From an uncultured Angelakisella sp. (GTDB lineage Bacteria > Bacillota > Clostridia > Oscillospirales > Ruminococcaceae), in contig CAKSYU010000057.1 of assembly GCA_934524965.1 (NCBI GenBank), positions 1 to 8,055 on the forward strand: a stretch of 8,055 nucleotides of DNA, read 5' to 3'. The notes beneath the pieces are model-generated. The model made no database searches. It saw only the letters and a list, made by a program, of their open reading frames with translations, and was not told the DNA's origin. This document shows, in pieces, positions 1 to 6,614 of the stretch. The position numbers were made by a program, and so were the translations under genes. Position 1 is the first letter of the stretch; every line of letters begins with the position of its first letter.

Positions 1-95
1 CGCAAGGTCGTAAGACCTTGTGGGGAGAGGAGGACGCACCGCAGCGGGGAGGGCTGCCCGTCAGGGTCAGCACGACTAAAGCGGAGGTTGCGTCC
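1..95 (+). ncRNA. Possible 3' part of a structured RNA (unidentified)
   Basis: Seen directly: 1-9 pairs with 14-22 (nine pairs, one G-U) around the loop GTAA, a GNRA-class tetraloop. 32-38 (GGACGCA) pairs perfectly with 89-95 (TGCGTCC). Inside that stem, 53-59 pairs with 64-71 around a GTCA loop, with one bulged T at 67. Nested helices plus a GNRA loop are typical of functional RNA and would be read on the plus strand; any earlier part lies outside the window. I could not match it to RNase P, tmRNA, SRP RNA, 6S RNA or common riboswitches by their conserved cores. A plus-strand reading frame is also open through 1-191, but it has no recognisable product. The rest, to 191, holds a short CCTT/AAGG hairpin and a CCGG/CCGG repeat followed by TTTT; I see no clear terminator. 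It could still be ordinary intergenic DNA. Confidence 0.3.
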
Positions 96-191
96 GACGA
101 AAAAGCGTGTGTGTCCTTGTCAAGCGAAGGTAAAATAGATCCCGGCTCCCACCGGCGCTTTTATGGCGGCGGCTTACTTTCCCGCACGCTG

Positions 192-1121
192 TTATACGGT
201 CTGCACCGTCACGCGCGGCAGCAGCGCACTGATGTCGCTCATCACGGGCGGCTGGGTGCCGCGCCGCACCACCTTGGCGGTCGCCGCCGCCACCGCAAAT
301 TGCAGTGTTTCCTCGGGCGTCAGTCCGTGCACGCCCGCGTACACCAACGCCGCCGTCATGGTGTCGCCCGCACCGGTGGTGTTGGCGGCGGTCACGGCGG
401 GCGCGGCGGCGTACAGCACATTTTGGCGGGTCGCAAGCAGAGCGCCCGCGTCGCCCAGGGAAACCACGACCTGCCCCACCCCGCGGTGAAGAAGCTGCCA
501 TGCCGCTTCCGCCAGTGCCTCGGTGCTTTGCAGGCGGTAGCCGTAGAGCGGCTCCAGTTCCTCACGGTTGGGCTTAATGCAGTCCGGTTGCCCTGCAATG
601 CCAAGGATCAGCGGCTCTCCCGCCGTATCCAGATAGACTTTGGCACCCTTATCATGGCAGGCGGCGATGCAGTCCCTGTACCAGCCGTTTGGCAGGTCAC
701 GGGGCAGGCTGCCGCACAGCACCACGGTGTCATTCGGCGTCAGCCGTTCCAAAAGCTCCGCTTTCAGCCGTTCGGCAGGGGCGGTGTCCCCCAGAATGCC
801 GGTATCGTTCAGCTCGGTGGTCAAGCCGTCGGACCGCGCCGCGATCTTCAGATTGACACGGGTCGGCTGCGGCGCGGCGTAAACGGTGCAGGGCAGCCCC
901 TCCTGCCGCAGCAGGGCGGCAAGCTCCTGACCGGTGGCGCCGCCGGCAATGGTCAGGGCGGTGCAGTCCTCGGCAAAGACCCGCAGCGCCCTTGCCACAT
1001 TGATGCCCTTGCCGCCGGCGTAGCGGGTGCGCCCCAGTATGTGGTGGGTGTCGCCCGCAAGGAGCCGCTCCACCTCCAGCGTTTCATCAATGGCGGGATT
1101 GAGGGTGACGGTATAGATCAT
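192..1121 (-). CDS. fruK: PfkB-family sugar-phosphate kinase, probably 1-phosphofructokinase
   Basis: A 309-residue cytosolic ribokinase-fold kinase, the usual length for FruK/LacC proteins. It probably converts fructose-1-phosphate plus ATP to fructose-1,6-bisphosphate, feeding PTS-imported fructose into glycolysis. Visible features: the N-terminus MIYTVTLNPAID typical of the FruK/LacC branch; the first PfkB signature GGKGINVARAL at about residues 36-46; SLGDAGAL before the second signature; and NTTGAGDTM at about 247-255 with the anion hole GAGD and presumed catalytic base Asp253. The frame is open upstream, but I chose the ATG at 1119-1121 because GGGAGG lies about 8 bases before it and the family starts there. 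The gene follows the feo terminator and has its own promoter. No fructose PTS or fruR gene is visible here, so the substrate is inferred; tagatose-6-phosphate kinase or 6-phosphofructokinase-2 are the alternatives. Confidence 0.85.
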   Translation of the reverse strand: MIYTVTLNPAIDETLEVERLLAGDTHHILGRTRYAGGKGINVARALRVFAEDCTALTIAGGATGQELAALLRQEGLPCTVYAAPQPTRVNLKIAARSDGLTTELNDTGILGDTAPAERLKAELLERLTPNDTVVLCGSLPRDLPNGWYRDCIAACHDKGAKVYLDTAGEPLILGIAGQPDCIKPNREELEPLYGYRLQSTEALAEAAWQLLHRGVGQVVVSLGDAGALLATRQNVLYAAAPAVTAANTTGAGDTMTAALVYAGVHGLTPEETLQFAVAAATAKVVRRGTQPPVMSDISALLPRVTVQTV

Positions 1122-1162
1122 GGTCGTTACCTCCCAAAAGATGTCGGTGCCTCTTTTTCCCC

Positions 1163-1192
1163 AGTATAGCGCAAAGAAAGCGTATTTGTCCA
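1163..1192 (-). promoter_or_regulatory. Putative sigma-A promoter of the sugar kinase
   Basis: Read on the minus strand, TGGACA (1192-1187) and TATACT (1168-1163) are separated by 18 bases, roughly 40 bases before the kinase ATG. The promoter sits just after the feo operon terminator, so the kinase is probably transcribed independently of iron uptake. I see no clear operator around it. Confidence 0.45.
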
Positions 1193-1197
1193 CATAG

Positions 1198-1225
1198 AAA
1201 AAAGCCCGAAGGTTCCGCTTCGGGC
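1198..1225 (-). terminator. Rho-independent terminator of the feo operon
   Basis: On the minus strand an 8-bp perfect stem GCCCGAAG/CTTCGGGC (1225-1218 with 1211-1204) encloses a 6-base loop and runs straight into TTTTTT (1203-1198). It lies 5 bases after the stop codon of the small Cys-rich protein gene, so it closes the feoA-feoB transcript. Confidence 0.9.
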
Positions 1226-1230
1226 AGGGG

Positions 1231-1380
1231 TCATTCTTCTTTGGGATCTTTGCCGCAGGCGGCGCCGCGGCAGTGGGCGCAGTCACCGCAGCAGACGCTG
1301 TGACCGCGGCGGTGCGCCCTGACGGCGAAAAACACACCGACCGCGACCAGCCCCAGCAGCAGCCAGTCAAGGGCACCCAT
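1231..1380 (-). CDS. FeoB-associated Cys-rich membrane protein
   Basis: A 49-residue protein with one hydrophobic membrane segment (about residues 5-20), a short basic stretch (RAHRR), then the cysteine cluster CCGDCAHCRGAAC (Cys30, 31, 34, 37, 42) and a charged tail. This is the pattern of the small FeoB-associated Cys-rich proteins found behind feoB in many Firmicutes. By topology and context it probably sits in the membrane beside FeoB, with its thiols binding or passing on iron; the biochemical role of the family is not settled. The ATG overlaps the feoB stop by one base (TAATG), implying translational coupling. The operon terminator follows directly. A longer in-frame reading upstream exists but only shadows feoB. 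Confidence 0.85.
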   Translation of the reverse strand: MGALDWLLLGLVAVGVFFAVRAHRRGHSVCCGDCAHCRGAACGKDPKEE

Positions 1381-3368
1381 TACAGCAGCCCCGCTATGGC
1401 GTAAGCCGCCCATGCCGCCAGCCATGCCACACCGCATTGCAGCATCACCACGCCGACGGTTTTTAAGGAGGAGTTCAGCTCCCGACGAATGGTGGCGACG
1501 GCAGCTACACAGGGGGTGTAAAGCAGGGTGAATACCAAAAAGCTGACTGCGGCGCGGGTGGAGAACAAACCGGTGACGGCAGCGCTGCCCAGCAGCACCT
1601 CCAGTGTGCTGACCACCGATTCCTTGGCGACAAAACCGGAGATGAGGGCGGTGGCGCAGCGCCAATCGGCAAAGCCGAGGGGAGCAAAGATGGGCGCGAT
1701 CCACTGACCGATGAGCGCCAGCAGGCTGTAGGAGCTATCCGCTACGACATTGAGGCGGGTATCGAAGCTTTGCAGGAACCAGATGATGATGGTGGCGAGA
1801 AAGATGATGGTAAAGGCACGCTGCAGAAAGTCCTTCGCCTTTTCCCACAGCAGCAGACCGACGCTTTTCAGCCCCGGCAGGCGGTAGTTCGGCAGCTCCA
1901 TCACAAAGGGGACAGGCTTGCCCCGAAAAACGGTCTTATTCATGATAAGCGCCGCCAGTATGCCGATGAGAATGCCCAGAACATACAGCGAGATCATCAC
2001 CAGCGCCCGATGCTGCTGAAAAAACGCCGCCGTAAAGAAGGCGTAAATTGAGATCTTGGCGGAACAGCTCATGTAGGGGGTGAGCAGAATGGTCATTTTG
2101 CGGTCACGGTCGGAGGAGACGGTGCGGGTAGCCATAATAGCCGGCACCGAGCAGCCGAAGCCGATGAGCATGGGGACGATGCTGCGCCCCGAAAGACCGA
2201 TGCGGCGCAGCGGTTTATCCATAACGAAAGCGACCCGTGCCATATAGCCGGTGTCCTCCAGAATGGAGAGGAAAAAGAAAAGGGTGACAATGATGGGCAA
2301 AAACACCAGTACGCTGCCGACACCGGCAAAGATGCCGTCGATAATGAGGCTGTGCACCACCGGATTGATGCCGTAGGCGGTAAGGGCACGGTCGACAATG
2401 GCGGTAAGGGCATCAATGCCGACCGCCAGCAGATCGGAAAGGCGCTGCCCGATGACATGGAAGGTAAGGTAAAAGGTGAGGAACATGACCGCCAAAAAAG
2501 TGGGGATAGCGGTATATTTTCCGGTTAGGAGTTTATCGATGCGGACGGAGCGGGCGTGCTCGCGGCTTTCGTGGCACTTGATGACCGAGGTTTCTACTAC
2601 GCCCTCGATGAAGGAGTAACGCATATCGGCAAGGGCGGCATTGCGGTCCAGCCCGGTCTCGGTCTCCATCTGCACGATGCAGTGCTCCAGAAGTTCCTTT
2701 TCGTTTTCATCTAATTGCAGCTCGTTTTCCAGCGAATCGCCGCCTTCGATGAGCTTGGCGGCGCAGAAACGGGTGGGGATCCCAGCCCGCTCGGCGTGGT
2801 CGGAGATAAGGTGGATAACGGCGTGCAGACAGCGGTGAACGGCGGAATCCTCGGCGCAGAAATCGGTGACCTTGGGCAGGACCCTGCCGCGCGCCACGGT
2901 CAGCGCCTGATCGATCAGCTCCGAGACACCCTCGCCCTTGGCGGCGGAAATGGGCACGACCGGAATGCCCAGCGCGGCGCTCATCTTCTGCACATCAATG
3001 GAGCCGCCGTTGGCACGCACTTCATCCATCATGTTCAATGCCAGTACCATCGGCACCCGCAGCTCCAGAAGCTGAAGGGTGAGATAGAGATTGCGCTCGA
3101 TATTGGTGGCGTCCACAATATTGATGATGCCGTCCGGCTTCTGGTTCAGGATAAAATCCCGCGAGACGATCTCCTCCTGAGTGTAGGGACGCAGGGAATA
3201 GATACCCGGCAGATCCACCACCGAGCAGTTCTTTTCGCCCCGGATCTCCCCCATCTTCTGATCGACGGTGACGCCGGGGAAATTGCCGACATGCTGGTTG
3301 GAGCCGGTGAGGGCATTGAACAGTGTGGTCTTGCCGCAATTCTGGTTGCCGACCAATGCGAAGATCAT
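1380..3368 (-). CDS. feoB: Ferrous iron transporter FeoB
   Basis: A 662-residue membrane protein for Fe2+ uptake with an N-terminal GTPase. G motifs are intact: G1 GNQNCGKT (7-14), G3 DLPG (52-55), G4 NMMD (112-115), G5 SAAKG (141-145). A helical GDI-like spacer follows to about 275, then a polytopic membrane domain. The latter carries EDTGYMAR (371-378), the first Gate motif with GFGCSVPAIMATR (403-415, Cys406), TPYMSCSAK (430-438) and a second Gate-type YTPCVAAVATIRRE (617-630, Cys620). It is shorter than the E. coli protein (about 770 residues) and ends just after the last membrane segment, as many clostridial FeoBs do. The start overlaps the feoA stop (ATGA), so the two are translationally coupled. 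Regulation is probably by ferrous iron through the DtxR-type box before feoA. Confidence 0.97.
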   Translation of the reverse strand: MIFALVGNQNCGKTTLFNALTGSNQHVGNFPGVTVDQKMGEIRGEKNCSVVDLPGIYSLRPYTQEEIVSRDFILNQKPDGIINIVDATNIERNLYLTLQLLELRVPMVLALNMMDEVRANGGSIDVQKMSAALGIPVVPISAAKGEGVSELIDQALTVARGRVLPKVTDFCAEDSAVHRCLHAVIHLISDHAERAGIPTRFCAAKLIEGGDSLENELQLDENEKELLEHCIVQMETETGLDRNAALADMRYSFIEGVVETSVIKCHESREHARSVRIDKLLTGKYTAIPTFLAVMFLTFYLTFHVIGQRLSDLLAVGIDALTAIVDRALTAYGINPVVHSLIIDGIFAGVGSVLVFLPIIVTLFFFLSILEDTGYMARVAFVMDKPLRRIGLSGRSIVPMLIGFGCSVPAIMATRTVSSDRDRKMTILLTPYMSCSAKISIYAFFTAAFFQQHRALVMISLYVLGILIGILAALIMNKTVFRGKPVPFVMELPNYRLPGLKSVGLLLWEKAKDFLQRAFTIIFLATIIIWFLQSFDTRLNVVADSSYSLLALIGQWIAPIFAPLGFADWRCATALISGFVAKESVVSTLEVLLGSAAVTGLFSTRAAVSFLVFTLLYTPCVAAVATIRRELNSSLKTVGVVMLQCGVAWLAAWAAYAIAGLL

Positions 3369-3595
3369 GCCGTTTCCTCCTTCACCTCGATCTTTTGGGC
3401 TTCCTCCACCCGCAGTGTCAGCTCGTAGCCCCGTACTCTGATCTCGATGGGATCGCCCATCGGGGCGACCTTTTGCAGGGTGACACGGGTGCGGGGGATC
3501 AGCCCCATATCCAAAAGGCGGCAGCGGAGCGCGCCATCGCCCCCCACCGCGGTAATGATGCCGGAGGTACCGGCTTTGAGTTCATTTAAGGTCAT
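3365..3595 (-). CDS. feoA: FeoA, SH3-like partner of FeoB
   Basis: A 76-residue cytosolic protein of the FeoA family, first gene of the ferrous iron uptake operon. Family marks are the opening MTLNEL, a glycine-rich early strand (GTSGIITAVGGDG), the conserved RLLDMGLIPRTRV at about 26-38, then AP.GDPIEIRVRGYELTLR, the end of the small beta-barrel. FeoA is needed for FeoB function and probably binds its cytosolic part. The stop TGA overlaps the feoB ATG by four bases. The ribosome binding site is modest (AAAGGG about 8 bases before ATG). The fold is related to the C-terminal SH3 domain of full-length DtxR regulators, a domain that the DtxR-like regulator in this window lacks. Confidence 0.95.
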   Translation of the reverse strand: MTLNELKAGTSGIITAVGGDGALRCRLLDMGLIPRTRVTLQKVAPMGDPIEIRVRGYELTLRVEEAQKIEVKEETA

Positions 3596-3616
3596 GGTTT
3601 TTGCCCTTTCGCTGCA

Positions 3617-3639
3617 TAAAATTAGTCTAAGCTAATTTT
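3617..3639. promoter_or_regulatory. DtxR/IdeR-type iron box upstream of feoA
   Basis: The plus strand shows TTAGTCTAAGCTAA at 3622-3635, that is TTAG-N-CTAA-N-CTAA, matching 12 of 14 positions in the right part of the known DtxR/IdeR operator TTAGGTTAGGCTAACCTAA; the five bases to the left match poorly (2 of 5). The box is embedded in a wider perfect inverted repeat, AAAATTAG (3618-3625) and CTAATTTT (3632-3639). It overlaps the putative feoA -10 and the transcription start area, where a bound repressor would block RNA polymerase. The likely protein is the DtxR-family regulator encoded at 6615-6995. It does not resemble a Fur box. Confidence 0.65.
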
Positions 3640-3663
3640 ATTATAATACGGCGGAAATATCAA
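3635..3663 (-). promoter_or_regulatory. Putative feoA-feoB promoter
   Basis: On the minus strand TTGATA (3663-3658) and TAAAAT (3640-3635) are 17 bases apart, about 40 bases before the feoA ATG. A perfect TATAAT is also present at 3645-3640, but nothing well placed serves as its -35. Either choice puts the iron box over or immediately after the -10. Confidence 0.5.
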
Positions 3664-3743
3664 GTATCCGACGAAATTCGGGCGGTGTTTCCGGCAGGGA
3701 AACGAAAAAAGAGAGGCGGCTTTGTCCCTTTGGGACGGGACGG

Positions 3744-3771
3744 GCATTTTTCTGTCGGCGGGGCATACCCT
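3744..3771 (+). promoter_or_regulatory. Candidate sigma-E-type (mother cell) promoter for sigK
   Basis: GCATTTT (3744-3750) and CATACCCT (3764-3771) are separated by 13 bases. Known sigma-E promoters have a -35 near KMATATT and a -10 near CATACANT with about 14 bases between, so both boxes fit with one mismatch each. It lies about 25 bases before the sigK start, and in Bacillus sigK is itself first read by sigma-E. A small GTCCC/GGGAC inverted repeat at 3724-3736 sits upstream and includes, on the minus strand, GGACAAA, weakly like a SpoIIID site. Confidence 0.4.
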
Positions 3772-3796
3772 TCTAAAGAGAGAGGGGGAATGCGTG

Positions 3797-4480
3797 ATGA
3801 TGGGTGCAATGGTGCTGACGCTTTTGGGCGGGCTGTGGCTGCTGACGCTGCATGTTTCGGCTTCGGGGTCGTTCCCGCGACCGCTGACGGCAAAGCAGGA
3901 ACGGGAGTGTCTGGAACGAATGAAAGCGGGCGACCGGGCGGCGAGAAACGAGCTGGTGGAGCGCAACCTGCGGCTGGTGGCGCACATCGTAAAAAAATAC
4001 TACGCGGTGAGCGGGGAACAGGACGATCTGATCTCCATCGGGACGATAGGGCTGATAAAGGCGGTGGAGACCTTTAACATGGATAAGAAGACACGGTTCG
4101 CGACCTACGCGGCGAGGTGTATTGAGAATGAGATCCTGATGTACTTCCGCGGGCGGAGGAAAACGGCGGGGGATATCTCACTGGACGACCCCATTGATAC
4201 CGACCGTGACGGCAACAGTCTGACGCTGATGGAGCTGGTGAGCGACGAGGAGGACATCGTCAGCCGGTTGGACATGACGCTGCGGGCGGAGAAGCTGCGG
4301 AGCGTCTTTGGGCTGCTGGAGCAGCGGGAGCAGAAGGTGCTGCGGCTGCGCTACGGCTTGGATAACCGCCCGCCGATGACGCAGCGGGAGGTGGCGCGGA
4401 AGCTGAATATCTCCCGCAGCTATGTTTCCCGTCTGGAGAAGCACGCCATAGAACGGCTGCGGGAGGAGATGGCGAAGTGA
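3797..4480 (+). CDS. sigK: Sporulation sigma factor sigma-K (pro-form)
   Basis: A 227-residue sigma-70 family protein that directs late mother-cell transcription (spore coat, cortex, lysis). The N-terminus is a hydrophobic leader (about residues 4-22, MVLTLLGGLWLLTLHV) followed by SFPRPL, corresponding to FPQPL in Bacillus pro-sigma-K; the leader is normally removed by a membrane protease. Region 2 is intact: RNLRLVAHIVKK (56-67), DDLISIGTIGLIKAVETF (76-93), TYAARCIENEILMYFR (103-118). Region 4.2 has the helix-turn-helix TQREVARKLNISRSYVSRLE (195-214); SRSYVSRLEK is characteristic of sigma-K rather than sigma-E. I chose the ATG at 3797, 8 bases after AGAGGGGG; ATG 3800 or GTG 3794 are also possible. 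The reading frame is continuous, with no skin-type insertion. It is divergent from feoA and not obviously linked to iron. Confidence 0.93.
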   Translation: MMGAMVLTLLGGLWLLTLHVSASGSFPRPLTAKQERECLERMKAGDRAARNELVERNLRLVAHIVKKYYAVSGEQDDLISIGTIGLIKAVETFNMDKKTRFATYAARCIENEILMYFRGRRKTAGDISLDDPIDTDRDGNSLTLMELVSDEEDIVSRLDMTLRAEKLRSVFGLLEQREQKVLRLRYGLDNRPPMTQREVARKLNISRSYVSRLEKHAIERLREEMAK

Positions 4481-4493
4481 CAGGTGGGGGAGA

Positions 4494-4526
4494 GGCGGCA
4501 AGATAATGCTTGCCGCCGGCGGCAAA
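4494..4526 (+). repeat. Mutually exclusive hairpin and palindrome after sigK
   Basis: GGCGGCAAG (4494-4502) pairs perfectly with CTTGCCGCC (4509-4517) around the loop ATAATG. The second arm also begins a perfect 16-base palindrome TTGCCGCCGGCGGCAA (4511-4526), so in RNA the middle segment can pair with either neighbour. No T-run follows, so it is not a standard terminator, although it could slow read-through from sigK (its stop is 13 bases upstream). Alternatively it is a protein binding site in front of the DUF1643 gene. Confidence 0.6.
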
Positions 4527-4538
4527 ATACGCTATGAT
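4511..4538 (+). promoter_or_regulatory. Weak candidate promoter for the DUF1643 gene
   Basis: TTGCCG (4511-4516) and TATGAT (4533-4538) are 16 bases apart, 31 bases before the DUF1643 ATG. The -35 falls inside the 16-base palindrome, so anything bound to the palindrome would compete with polymerase. The match is modest, and read-through from sigK is possible. Confidence 0.3.
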
Positions 4539-4569
4539 GGGAGGAGAAATTATTTGCCGGAGGTGCCCT

Positions 4570-5181
4570 ATGCATATTCCTGCCATAGCGACCAGTGAGA
4601 TGGAGGTGCTTTCCTTTGCCGAGGCGATGCGCCAAAGCGGACGGGAAGCCGACTACGATACCGACCGGTGGCTGTATGTGCCGGATTTTTACACCGAATA
4701 CCGTTATGTGTTGGGCACCAAAGGGGAGAAGCCGCTGATCTGCATTGGGGTGAACCCCTCGACGGCGGAGCCGGATCATCTGGATAACACGCTGAAATCG
4801 GTGGAGCGCATTGCGCTGGGGAACGGCTATGACAGCTTTATCATGTTTAATGTTTACCCGCAGCGCGCCACCCGCCCGCAGGACATGGCAAAGGAGCGGG
4901 ACGAGCGGCTGCACCGCGCCAACATGGAGGCGTTCCGATACATTCTGAGCCTTTCGGCGGCGCCGACGGTGTGGGCGGCGTGGGGGAACATTATAGAGAT
5001 GCGCCCCTACCTGAAGGACTGTGTACAGGATATGATAGCGGCGGGAGAGCAGTACGGCGCCCGCTGGGTGACGGCGGGGCAGCGCTCGGTAAAGGGGCAC
5101 CCGCACCACCCGCTGTATCTAAAAAAGGACAGCGGGCTGGATCTCTTTGACGTGGCGCGGTACTGTGCCGAGAGTCTGTAA
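4570..5181 (+). CDS. DUF1643 domain protein, function unknown
   Basis: A 203-residue soluble protein. It carries the DUF1643 hallmarks: LICIGVNPSTAE at about 56-67, D.TLKSVERIA just after, FIMFNVYPQRATRP at about 90-103, a WAAWG stretch in the middle, and GHPHHPLYLK near the C-terminus. The family occurs widely in bacteria and phages and has no established activity; the conserved Asn, Ser/Thr, Arg and His residues suggest an enzyme or nucleotide-binding role, but this is inference. I chose the ATG at 4570 over upstream in-frame codons because GGAGG lies 6 bases before it (4559-4563). There is no signal peptide or membrane segment. It lies alone between sigK and a bidirectional terminator. Confidence 0.8.
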   Translation: MHIPAIATSEMEVLSFAEAMRQSGREADYDTDRWLYVPDFYTEYRYVLGTKGEKPLICIGVNPSTAEPDHLDNTLKSVERIALGNGYDSFIMFNVYPQRATRPQDMAKERDERLHRANMEAFRYILSLSAAPTVWAAWGNIIEMRPYLKDCVQDMIAAGEQYGARWVTAGQRSVKGHPHHPLYLKKDSGLDLFDVARYCAESL

Positions 5182-5204
5182 GCTCACAACCGAACAGCGA
5201 AAGA

Positions 5205-5239
5205 AAAGGCACCGCAGGGGAAGCTCCCTTGGCGGTGCC
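5205..5239. terminator. Bidirectional terminator between convergent genes
   Basis: GGCACCGC (5208-5215) pairs with GCGGTGCC (5232-5239), extended inside by AGGG (5216-5219) with CCCT (5226-5229). On the plus strand T-rich sequence follows (TTTTATCTCTTTTTT, 5243-5257), ending the DUF1643 transcript. On the minus strand the stem is followed by CTTTTCTTTC-like bases, ending the regulator-DUF2130 transcript. Confidence 0.85.
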
Positions 5240-5255
5240 GAATTTTATCTCTTTT

Positions 5256-6599
5256 TTATTCCTTTGGTTCCTCCAGCTGGGGCGGCGTTCGGGCGGCTTC
5301 CAACTCCTTGAACATTGCCTGCATGGTGGGGTTATTCTTTGTCAGACGCTTGACGGAAAGCTCCTGCGCCTTATTATTGGCAAGCCGCAGGTTATCCTCG
5401 GAGGAAAGCAGTGCCTCCTTGGTTTTTTGCAGGTGGGTGATGGTTTTATCGATCTCCTCGATGGCGGCTTTGAACTTGCGACTGGCGATATCATAGTTGC
5501 GTCCGAAGCGGTTCTTAAAGTCGTTCATCTCCTCCTCAAAGTGGGAGATATCGATATTCTGGCTGCGGATGTCCGCCAGTTGACGGCGGTACTCCACGGT
5601 GTGCAGCGCAGAGCCGCGCAGCAGGGTGATGATGGGAAGGAAGAACTGCGGGCGAATGACATACATCTTGGGATAGCGGTAGCTGACATCGGTGATGCCG
5701 GTGTAAAGCTCGCTGTCCGGTTCCAGCAGCGAGACGAGGACGGCGTATTCGCAGCCCTTTTCCTGCCGGTCCTTATCCAGCTCCTTGAAGAAATCCTCGT
5801 TCTTCTTTTTGGTGGAGGTGGTATCCATCTCGTTCTTCATCTCGAACATGATAGAGAGGAACTCGATGCCGTCCTCGGTGGATTCGCGGTAGATGTAATC
5901 GCCCTTGCTGCCGGTACGGGCGTCGTTATCCTTTTCAAAATAGGCATTGGGGAACGCCGCGGCACGCAGGCGGTTGAACTCGGTCTCGCAGTGCTGTTCC
6001 AGCGTTTCACCCACCATTTTGGTGGAAAGGCGGGTCTTGAGGTCCTTGTAATAGGCGATGACCTCATCTTTGCCGTGCAGCTCCCGCTGGTGGTTTTCCA
6101 AAAGCTCCTGCACCTTTTCGCGGCTGGCGGCGGCTGCCTCCCGCAGCTTATAGTTCAGCTCGGCGATCTCCTGCTTCTGGACGCTCAGCTCTTCTTTTTT
6201 CTCCTCCACCGCCTGCTGGACGGCAAGCCGGCGGGAAAGCTCCTCCTTTTCCAGCTGGGCGCGCAGCTCGGAGATCTGCCGCTCCTTTTGGGCAAGGGTA
6301 TCGGTCTGCTTTTCCAGCGCTTCTCTGACCGCCAGCTCCCGATGGGACTGCTGGGCGGAAAGCTGGGCTTTCAGCTCCGCGATCTGCCGGAGAAGCTCCG
6401 CTTCGGACTGCTCCTGGGCGCGCGCCGCCTGCGTGCGCACCAGCTCGATATCTTTTTTGGTTTCCTCGGCAAGCTGCTTTTCCCGCAGGGTCAGCTCCCG
6501 ACGGAATTCCTCATCGCGCACCTGCCCGACAATGGCGGCATAGCCGGATTCATCGACAGTAAAGACCTCGCCGCAGCGGGGGCACTTGATCTCATGCAT
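5256..6599 (-). CDS. DUF2130 coiled-coil protein, candidate nuclease
   Basis: A 447-residue protein in three parts. The N-terminus has a CPRCGEVF knuckle (Cys6, Cys9) like half a zinc ribbon; no second Cys pair is visible. Residues about 27-190 are rich in Glu, Lys, Gln and Leu and form a long predicted coiled coil. The DUF2130 domain (about 190-390) begins with [18 protein letters not shown] and contains GSKGDYIY (Asp234) and, on the next strand, MFEMKNE (Glu253, Lys255). A helix acid, a strand Asp and E-x-K is the arrangement of PD-(D/E)XK nucleases, so a DNA-cleaving or DNA-binding role (compare the coiled-coil architecture of RmuC) is plausible but unproven. A second helical stretch ends the protein. 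The start is supported by GGAGG 7 bases upstream. It lies 15 bases behind the DtxR-family regulator, so the two form an operon. Confidence 0.85.
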   Translation of the reverse strand: MHEIKCPRCGEVFTVDESGYAAIVGQVRDEEFRRELTLREKQLAEETKKDIELVRTQAARAQEQSEAELLRQIAELKAQLSAQQSHRELAVREALEKQTDTLAQKERQISELRAQLEKEELSRRLAVQQAVEEKKEELSVQKQEIAELNYKLREAAAASREKVQELLENHQRELHGKDEVIAYYKDLKTRLSTKMVGETLEQHCETEFNRLRAAAFPNAYFEKDNDARTGSKGDYIYRESTEDGIEFLSIMFEMKNEMDTTSTKKKNEDFFKELDKDRQEKGCEYAVLVSLLEPDSELYTGITDVSYRYPKMYVIRPQFFLPIITLLRGSALHTVEYRRQLADIRSQNIDISHFEEEMNDFKNRFGRNYDIASRKFKAAIEEIDKTITHLQKTKEALLSSEDNLRLANNKAQELSVKRLTKNNPTMQAMFKELEAARTPPQLEEPKE

Positions 6600-6614
6600 A
6601 GCCGTTCCTCCTGC

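Noticed and set aside
18..1169. 383-codon plus-strand open frame through the left edge and the sugar kinase
   Set aside because: Most of it is antisense to the PfkB kinase. The first 58 codons are outside that gene but match nothing I recognise and have no ribosome binding site.
1231..1704. 157-codon minus-strand frame as a longer version of the Cys-rich protein
   Set aside because: The extra part lies wholly inside feoB in another frame. The internal ATG at 1378-1380, coupled to the feoB stop, gives the family's usual size.
3617..3639. Fur box before feoA
   Set aside because: The sequence does not show the GATAAT repeats of a Fur site, whereas it matches the DtxR/IdeR TTAG/CTAA pattern closely.
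4494..4517. Strong hairpin after sigK as a rho-independent terminator
   Set aside because: The stem is perfect, but no T-run follows on either strand; the bases after it are GGCGGCAAAA.
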